Origin: Prevotellaceae bacterium
GTDB taxonomy: Bacteria > Bacteroidota > Bacteroidia > Bacteroidales > UBA932
Length of the DNA stretch: 19,010 nucleotides
Direction: 5' to 3'
Assembly (NCBI GenBank): GCA_031267155.1
Contig: JAIRZR010000483.1
Coordinates: 1 to 19,010, forward strand
Part shown: positions 14,120 through 19,010 of the stretch, in pieces
Layout of the letters: each line of letters begins with the position of its first letter
Position numbering within the stretch: the stretch's first letter is position 1
Position numbers and translations under genes: made by a program
Notes under the pieces: model-generated
What the model was told of the DNA's origin: nothing
Database searches by the model: none
What the model saw: only the letters and a program-made list of their open reading frames with translations

Positions 14120-14242
14120 AAAAAAACGTGAAGCATTTCTACATTTTTATCTCACAATTTTAGCCTGCGCACAGTTTAACTCGTAGCGAAGACACTACGC
14201 CGAGCAGGGGTTTAATAAAAAATGTTTGAAATGATATAAACA

Positions 14243-14259
14243 GGATTCAGACAGAATCC
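14243..14259 (-). terminator. weak hairpin at the end of the transpeptidase gene
   Basis: GGATTC-AGACA-GAATCC, a 6-bp stem overlapping the stop codon region. On the minus strand it is followed by TGTTTATAT. It is the only candidate terminator for the minus-strand operon, and is weak. Confidence 0.35.
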
Positions 14260-15125
14260 GCATTAACGAGCTCGTCTTCCATTGCAGGGCTTACAATGAT
14301 CAGTGTTTTTGAACGTGAGACCATTGGAACGATTTTTTCGATATTTTCATTCTGCATGCGCACACAGCCGTCCGTAGCCCGCGAACCGAGAGTTTCGGGC
14401 AGATGGGTTCCGTGTATTCCAATATGATAGTGTTCTTTGAAGCGTATAAAATATTTGCCGTAAGTTCCTTTTATTCTCCCTTTTCCATCGTGGAAATCAT
14501 AGTCCCAGCCGGAAGCGTCGTGTATTGCATAGACAGTGAAAATTCCTTCCGGCGTTTTCCTGTCTCCCGACTTTGTCTTGTCGCCGGGGTTCAGCCCCGT
14601 AGCTATCGGAAAAGTCGCCATTACAGAATCGTGAAACTTAATCATTCGCAGTTTCAAATCCTGCTTGGAGACAAGTATGACGTCCGTCTTGTCGTCTTTC
14701 TTCAGGGAATCGCGTTTGGGACTGTATGCCAGAACAGTTCCGGCGTCCGGGATATACAGTACTTCGAGTTCAAAAGGTTTATCCTTTGCAATGTCGTGCA
14801 GGACAGCGTATGACCACAATTCCCGGCGCAGGCTGTCGGTTTTCACGTCTATAATTTGAGTACTCATTTTTCTTTTTACAATATCGTATTTCCCGGTTCC
14901 CCTGACTGAAAATCTCGAAGCGCCCTCAAGATTTTCGATACACGCTATGGAATCAATTTCCCAGCCGTCGAATTTGCCTATTATTTCCGATGGGATATTG
15001 CGAAGTTCGGGTAATTTGCTTACAGTAAGCGTATCAACATTCAGGGAAATGCTGTTTTTGGGCTTTTTATTCGCACAGCAGGCGATCAGCAGACAGGCTA
15101 TCAAAGTAAACGATAAATATCTCAT
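14247..15125 (-). CDS. lipoprotein L,D-transpeptidase (YkuD family)
   Basis: 292-residue envelope enzyme with the YkuD catalytic fold, which forms or exchanges 3-3 peptidoglycan cross-links or attaches proteins to the wall. From the start used here the lipobox LLIAC gives lipidated Cys16. The catalytic motif near the C-terminus contains H238 (HGTHLP) and C254 in SRATDGCVRM. An N-terminal region of about 150 residues without a recognised domain precedes it. The frame extends back to 15170, but that start would overlap the permease gene and bury the lipoprotein signal; the ATG at 15125 is 11 bases after the permease stop. Operon position suggests an envelope task shared with the ABC transporter. 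Confidence 0.88.
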   Translation of the reverse strand: MRYLSFTLIACLLIACCANKKPKNSISLNVDTLTVSKLPELRNIPSEIIGKFDGWEIDSIACIENLEGASRFSVRGTGKYDIVKRKMSTQIIDVKTDSLRRELWSYAVLHDIAKDKPFELEVLYIPDAGTVLAYSPKRDSLKKDDKTDVILVSKQDLKLRMIKFHDSVMATFPIATGLNPGDKTKSGDRKTPEGIFTVYAIHDASGWDYDFHDGKGRIKGTYGKYFIRFKEHYHIGIHGTHLPETLGSRATDGCVRMQNENIEKIVPMVSRSKTLIIVSPAMEDELVNADSV

Positions 15126-15136
15126 TGCATGCAGTT

Positions 15137-15937
15137 TTACAGATCTCGCTTTTTGTACAGGTAATAACATGCATAGCCAATTAAAACTATATAAATCACT
15201 GAGGCTGTCAGATATGCATTTTCCGGTGCATACGATTCTATATTTGCCAAACGCATTGCTGTTTTCAAGATATCAAACATGAGCAAATGATCCGAAGATG
15301 AGAGAGGCAGGAAATGACCGATATTCTCTATGCCTGTATTTAATCTATTAAGGTTTTTTTCCAGAATATTTTCAATAAGAAACGAATAAATAAAAAATAT
15401 GCCTATTGTAAGAACTGCTTTTTTTATCAGCAGGGCAAGCAGAAACGACAGACCGATATACGTAAGCGCCTGTATGAAAAAGTAAAATACGCATCTGAAA
15501 TCCCTGAACGAAATCGGATCGTTTCCTAACATTCCGATAAAAAAAGCGCAGGCAACTGTTAATATTGTGGCAAACAAAGCCAGGGAAACCACATACAATA
15601 TTTTAGCTGTGATATACTGTTCCCGGCTAAGCCCGTCTATAATATTCTGCCGGTGAGTACGGTATGTATATTCGGAGCATGTGTGCATGATTACTGTAAA
15701 ACATGGAATGATAAGTAGAAAACTGGATATAAAGGATACAAATTGCCATACTTCCGGAAATTCAAAAAGACGAAACGATTTGTTTGAAGTTTCATGGACT
15801 ATATGGCCGGTGTTTGTTGAAACTTCATAGACGATATAATTGGCGCCGAAAACGCTTACTATGAACAAAATTATCAGTATCAGGAATGAGCGGTTTCGCT
15901 GCAGTTTTAAAAATTCAATATTTAAAAGATGTAACAT
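15137..15937 (-). CDS. ABC-2 type permease
   Basis: 266-residue membrane subunit with about six hydrophobic segments (near 17-35, 66-86, 110-133, 149-167, 171-188 and 241-259). The stretch EYTYRTHRQNIIDGLSREQYITAKIL after the second segment resembles the cytoplasmic coupling region of the LanE/BcrB-like permeases that export or expel peptides such as bacitracin and lantibiotics. The transported substrate is not shown by the sequence. The ATG is 6 bases after the stop of the ATPase gene, so the two are almost certainly translated together, and the transpeptidase gene follows 11 bases later. Confidence 0.86.
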   Translation of the reverse strand: MLHLLNIEFLKLQRNRSFLILIILFIVSVFGANYIVYEVSTNTGHIVHETSNKSFRLFEFPEVWQFVSFISSFLLIIPCFTVIMHTCSEYTYRTHRQNIIDGLSREQYITAKILYVVSLALFATILTVACAFFIGMLGNDPISFRDFRCVFYFFIQALTYIGLSFLLALLIKKAVLTIGIFFIYSFLIENILEKNLNRLNTGIENIGHFLPLSSSDHLLMFDILKTAMRLANIESYAPENAYLTASVIYIVLIGYACYYLYKKRDL

Positions 15938-15943
15938 ATTTGT

Positions 15944-16876
15944 TTATTTTGTGAGTTCCAAAAATTTCGATTCAAGATTCTTATTTTTTACAGTCAGGCG
16001 ACTAAGTATGATGCCATTGTCAAAGCAGTGTTTGTTAACCTGTTGAGCCGTCAGTTCATCCGTATGGCAGGATACTGTTATCACTCCTTCCGATTCGTTT
16101 ATGTCCAAAATGCCGTTCAGTGTTTTCAACACGCCGGCAAGCTTTTCCAGGTCGTCGGAAACGACTTCCATCATCGTCTTTTCCTTCTGCTCCGTAAGGT
16201 TTTCGCCTGTTGAACCGTGCTTTTTTGACAAAGTCCCGTCAATGTCGCCCGAAACCAGCAATTCGCCTTTTTTGAGTATCGCCACATGGGTACAGACTTT
16301 TTCCACCTCGTCGAGCAGATGGCTGGCAAGGATAATTGTTTTACCCTCTTTTGCAAGCAGTTTAATCAATTGCCGGATTTCGGATATTCCTTCGGGATCC
16401 AGTCCGTTTGTAGGCTCGTCCAGAATCACGATTTTGGGGTCGCCAAGCAAAGTCGAAGCAATTGCGAGCCGCTGTTTCATGCCAAGCGAATATGTCTTGA
16501 ACGAACTGTGCTGCCGTTCAATAAGATTCACCTTTTTCAAGGCTTTCGTGATTTCGGCGGCATCGCAGCCTTTGATTTTTGCAACGATATTCAGATTCTG
16601 ACGGGCAGAAAGATATGGATAGAAATTTGGCGTTTCCAGCAAAACTCCCATGTCCTTTCTGATTTCGTTAACGGGTTTCGAACCGTCATAAAATTTATAA
16701 GCGCCGGAAGAGGCTCTCAATACGTCGGTCACGATACCCAAAAGGGTTGTTTTTCCGCTTCCGTTGGGTCCCAGTATTCCGTAAACCGAGCCTTCCGGAA
16801 CAAAAAACGACACGTTTTTCAGCGCTGCAATCGAGCCGAAATTCTTGCTTATTCCGTTTATTGTTAATATATTCAT
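15944..16876 (-). CDS. ABC transporter ATP-binding protein, BcrA/LanF-like
   Basis: 310-residue nucleotide-binding subunit. Walker A is GPNGSGKT (36-43), the signature is SLGMKQ (130-135), Walker B is IVILDEP (149-155), and the switch histidine is H186 in ASHLLDE. At the Q-loop position the sequence reads LLETPNFYPYLSARQNL, with Glu in place of Gln, as in the E-loop reported for lantibiotic self-protection transporters. About 90 residues follow the ATPase core; DLEKLAGVLKTLNGILDINESEGVI is of the kind found at the end of BcrA-like proteins. It is the first gene of the operon, with a well-placed candidate promoter upstream. Confidence 0.92.
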   Translation of the reverse strand: MNILTINGISKNFGSIAALKNVSFFVPEGSVYGILGPNGSGKTTLLGIVTDVLRASSGAYKFYDGSKPVNEIRKDMGVLLETPNFYPYLSARQNLNIVAKIKGCDAAEITKALKKVNLIERQHSSFKTYSLGMKQRLAIASTLLGDPKIVILDEPTNGLDPEGISEIRQLIKLLAKEGKTIILASHLLDEVEKVCTHVAILKKGELLVSGDIDGTLSKKHGSTGENLTEQKEKTMMEVVSDDLEKLAGVLKTLNGILDINESEGVITVSCHTDELTAQQVNKHCFDNGIILSRLTVKNKNLESKFLELTK

Positions 16877-16949
16877 ATTTGTCCCTATAAAAATAAATCT
16901 CCTGTAAAACGAATGTCAAAATAAATCCAGTCAACATTTTTACAGGCGT

Positions 16950-16978
16950 CAAATGTACGAATATTTTTTTTAATGCAA
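16950..16978 (-). promoter_or_regulatory. candidate promoter for the ABC/transpeptidase operon
   Basis: On the minus strand TTG (16978-16976) is followed after 18 bases by TACATTTG (16957-16950), close to the TTG / TAnnTTTG arrangement of Bacteroidetes. It lies about 74 bases before the ATG at 16876. This is the best-formed promoter in the window. Confidence 0.5.
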
Positions 16979-17757
16979 TCCAAAAATCCGGTTTTGCCAA
17001 TGGATATGATTAATTTCTTTACCATGATGCCTGGGGATGTAAAAAAACAGGATGTAACAATTGATTTTATGTTTTCGACAATTTGCCGGAACCGCAAATC
17101 ATGCTATAAATACGGAAACCAAAAGTTTGGTTTTGGCAAAACACGCTGTAAATATGAAAACCGTCGTGGCGGTTTTGGCAAAAACAGTCGGAAATATACT
17201 TTTGTCCGTGGACAAAACCGTAAATCCTGCTGTAAATATGGGCTATCTCACACAGTACCTCATTATTTTTTCAAGCGTAACAATTCATTTATTAAGCATA
17301 CGCACTCATTCGCTGATCTCGGCAATTCATTTATCGCGCTCGGCAATTCAATCGTTAAATATTCTTAATCAACATTTTGCAGTTTCGATAATTTTTCAGA
17401 CCTTCGTACAGGCAAACGTCAAAATGACGCATGGCTAAGGCAAATAATATTAGTTAAATTAATTAATTTAATACTCAATAATGAAAACACAATGGTATGA
17501 CGACAACCGGCGGTTCGCTAACACGATGAAGCGATACCCGTGTTTATATTATCCGGGTAGAAAACAACTGATGACATGTTTTGTTCGGGCGAACCGACTT
17601 TTGCGTTATGTACACACATTACACAATACCTGTCTGGAATAAAATAAGGAAATAAAATATAAATAAAATAAATAAGGGAATGAATACATTAATTGGAAAA
17701 TCTAACAACAAAGGACTGAACTGGGCGAGGTCTAAAAAGGTCATTTTGTTTACAGAA
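16979..17757. other. gene-free tract with tandem hairpins and AT-rich DNA
   Basis: Contains the 42-bp hairpin array (17093-17240), imperfect repeats of CGGCAATTCA (17319 and 17341), an 18-bp palindrome TTAAATTAATTAATTTAA (17454-17471), a 6-bp hairpin TACCCG...CGGGTA (17535-17559), the small palindrome GTTCG-GG-CGAAC (17583-17594), and an A/T-rich run of AAATAAA-like words (17640-17700). The two overlapping plus-strand frames (16973-17368, 17061-17438) stay open because the array period is a multiple of three. Confidence 0.65.
17093..17240 (+). repeat. 42-bp tandem array of hairpins with differing stems
   Basis: Three hairpins are centred at 17124.5, 17166.5 and 17208.5, exactly 42 bases apart: AAACCAAA-AG-TTTGGTTT (17116-17133), AAAACCG-TCGTGG-CGGTTTT (17157-17176) and TTTTGTCC-GT-GGACAAAA (17200-17217). 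The linkers are similar to each other (GGCAAAACACGCTGTAAATATG, with CGTAAATCCTGCTGTAAATA as a flanking variant), while the stems differ but stay complementary. A weak wobble-paired hairpin is near 17082. Confidence 0.72.
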
Positions 17758-17829
17758 ATTGCGGGTCAAGCCCGCAATGACGGACACAACCGTCACATTC
17801 ACAGCCGTTATTCTGACGAAAGTCAGAAT
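17758..17829 (-). repeat. two-hairpin dispersed repeat, copy 2
   Basis: Inverted relative to 8901-8987: the hairpins ATTGCGGG-TCAAG-CCCGCAAT (17758-17778) and ATTCTGAC-GAAA-GTCAGAAT (17810-17829) are identical in both copies. The middle is about 15 bases shorter, having one TGTGAATGT unit where copy 1 has two. It ends 45 bases before the start codon of the beta-helix gene, so it lies in that gene's leader or promoter region. Confidence 0.8.
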
Positions 17830-17874
17830 CTCCTGCAGGTAAAAGAAACTTTCCGGACATCCTCAGGCAATCGC

Positions 17875-19010
17875 ATGAACCGTAAATCAGCAATCTTTTT
17901 GCTGTTACTGTGCCTGTTTTTCGGCAATGTGCAGGCAACGGTCAGATATGTAAAATCGGGAGCTACGGGTACGGGAGCTTCCTGGGCAAATGCTTCGGGC
18001 AACCTGCAGGCAATGATTAACGCCTCCGCTTCGGGCGACGAAGTGTGGGTGGCAGCCGGGACATACAAGCCCGCATATACCGCTATCGGCTGGACGCCGA
18101 CAAGCCATCCCACAACTGACGGCGTCCGCGACAACGCTTTTGTCATGAAGCCCGGTGTGAAAATCTACGGCGGATTCCCGACCGGCGCCAGCGACGTCAA
18201 TAACAATACTCTTTCTTCGCGAAACTGGGTGGCAAATCAGACCATCCTCAGCGGAGACATTGGCACAGCAGGCACAGCTACCGATAACATCTATCATGTG
18301 GTAATCGCGGCGGGCAATCTGGGTACTGCTCTGCTTGACGGATTTACCATTACCGGAGGTTACGGCAACACCAGCAGCAGCATTACCGTCAACGGCAGAA
18401 GTATTGCAAGAAATTACGGCGCAGGAATCACCGTCCACGGCACGATGACTTTCTCGAACCTGACAGTCAAAGCTAACATAGCCAGTTCCGGTTATGGCAG
18501 TGGAATCCATCTGAACGGCAACAGCAGTGAAGGCTCCACATTTACGAATATTGTAATCGCCGGCAATACCGGCGCACAGGACGGCGGCGGAATATATGTG
18601 AGAGCTATGACGCACACTATGAGCAATGTTACTGTTGCCGACAACAAAGCCGGCTATGGCGGCGGCATTTGTATTCGTGGCGGCGCTCTGCACCTGCGCA
18701 ACTCTATCGTCTGGGGAAATACCGGTAGCGGAGACAATTTGAGTGTAAGCGGCGGAACCCTCAGCCATTCATACAATCTCATACAGGGCGAATCGGTAAC
18801 CACCGGTTTAACGACTATCGTTTCCAATGCCAACCCCCTGTTTATCAATGCCGCTTCCGGCGACTACCGGCTACAAGCCAGCAGTCCTGCTATTGATTAT
18901 GGCAACAATGCCTCAACCGCCATAGCCACCGATCTCGAAGGCAAGCCGCGCATACAGGGCTGTAAAATTGATTTGGGCGCATACGAAAGTTCCGTTGCCA
19001 TTGTGCCGAC
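17875..19010 (+). CDS. secreted parallel beta-helix protein, 5' part
   Basis: The open frame runs 378 codons from the ATG at 17875 to the window edge without a stop. Residues 1-22 are a signal peptide (NRKSAIFLLLLCLFFGNVQA). The mature start, VRYVKSGATGTGASWANAS and then DEVWVAAGTYKP, is the DUF1565-like opening of pectin-lyase-fold proteins. Turns of a right-handed beta-helix follow: LDGFTITGGYGN, NYGAGITVHGTMTFSNLTV, GGGIYV..MTHTMSNVTVADNKAGYGGGICI. Then come SSPAIDYGNN, DLEGKPRI and CKIDLGAYE, the usual cap. The gene continues, probably towards more repeats and a type IX sorting domain, which is not visible. No catalytic residues of a pectate lyase can be pointed out. Confidence 0.85.
   Translation, partial: MNRKSAIFLLLLCLFFGNVQATVRYVKSGATGTGASWANASGNLQAMINASASGDEVWVAAGTYKPAYTAIGWTPTSHPTTDGVRDNAFVMKPGVKIYGGFPTGASDVNNNTLSSRNWVANQTILSGDIGTAGTATDNIYHVVIAAGNLGTALLDGFTITGGYGNTSSSITVNGRSIARNYGAGITVHGTMTFSNLTVKANIASSGYGSGIHLNGNSSEGSTFTNIVIAGNTGAQDGGGIYVRAMTHTMSNVTVADNKAGYGGGICIRGGALHLRNSIVWGNTGSGDNLSVSGGTLSHSYNLIQGESVTTGLTTIVSNANPLFINAASGDYRLQASSPAIDYGNNASTAIATDLEGKPRIQGCKIDLGAYESSVAIVP

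Larger units (their letters stand above)
12846..14246. other. 1.4-kb hairpin-dense non-coding tract
   Basis: No credible gene between the barrel gene and the L,D-transpeptidase gene. It carries the barrel promoter (12878-12885), a nested inverted repeat (12991-13063), a block of short hairpins (13190-13580), hairpins phased at about 52 bases (13620-13855), and a 228-bp unit with terminal inverted repeats (13892-14119). Open frames here (such as a Cys-rich one on the minus strand at 13692-14099) follow the repeats and have no start signals. Confidence 0.75.

Noticed and set aside
15126..15170. Longer start for the L,D-transpeptidase
   Set aside because: It would overlap the permease gene and place 15 residues before the lipoprotein signal. 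The ATG at 15125 fits lipobox and spacing.
17093..17240. Possible CRISPR array
   Set aside because: Only three to four units, linkers are imperfect, the variable parts are self-complementary palindromes unlike spacers, and no cas gene is present.
16973..17438. Two overlapping plus-strand frames with 14-residue repeats
   Set aside because: The 42-bp hairpin array is a multiple of three, so both frames stay open together. Neither has a family match, a sensible composition or a start signal.
17481..17642. 53-codon frame starting MKTQWYDD
   Set aside because: Its ATG follows AT-rich DNA, but there is no ribosome site, no recognisable domain, and it crosses small palindromes. Not enough to call a gene.
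17905..18768. 287-residue minus-strand frame
   Set aside because: Antisense to the signal-peptide-bearing beta-helix gene, whose plus-strand frame has clear family features and runs open to the window edge.

Overview
The window looks like chromosomal DNA of a member of the Bacteroidetes, probably Bacteroidales. The support is: several candidate promoters carrying a TAnnTTTG -7 box, PepSY-like periplasmic proteins, a WG-repeat protein, an HU-CCDC81/SPOR membrane protein beside a plug-less TonB-receptor-like barrel, and a pyrI gene. Gene density is ordinary except for three long non-coding tracts rich in palindromes.

Layout. (1) 1-3240, plus strand: a tight run of five genes, pyrI (3' part), a YugP-type membrane Zn peptidase, a flavodoxin-fold quinone/NAD(P)H oxidoreductase, a glyoxalase II-like MBL hydrolase, and an RlmI-like SAM methyltransferase that probably starts at TTG. 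(2) 3241-4527: a repeat-bearing spacer, then two PepSY-like secreted proteins (one with a signal peptide, one a lipoprotein), ended by a hairpin shared with the convergent gene. (3) 4602-6302, minus strand: a membrane-anchored protein with fourteen and a half 34-residue WG repeats. Divergently, 6473-8860 encodes a cytoplasmic GH31 alpha-glucosidase-type enzyme. (4) 8861-9742: a patchwork of at least six different palindromic repeats, running into a decayed pyridoxamine-phosphate-oxidase-like gene (9743-10060). (5) 10107-12845, minus strand: an outer-membrane barrel and an HU/SPOR protein as a two-gene unit. (6) 12846-14246: 1.4 kb of hairpin-dense non-coding DNA, including a 228-bp unit with about 30-bp terminal inverted repeats. 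(7) 14247-16876, minus strand: an operon of ABC ATPase, ABC-2 permease and a lipoprotein L,D-transpeptidase. (8) 16877-17874: non-coding DNA with a strict 42-bp tandem array of hairpins whose stems differ in sequence but stay self-complementary, then a second copy of a repeat also found at 8.9 kb. (9) 17875-end: the 5' part of a large secreted parallel beta-helix protein that runs off the window.

The coding genes belong to recognisable families. The least explained material is structural: tandem hairpins with compensatory stem changes, and a mosaic of inverted-repeat elements scattered between 3.3, 9, 13-14 and 17 kb. No tRNA, rRNA, CRISPR array or transposase gene was seen.
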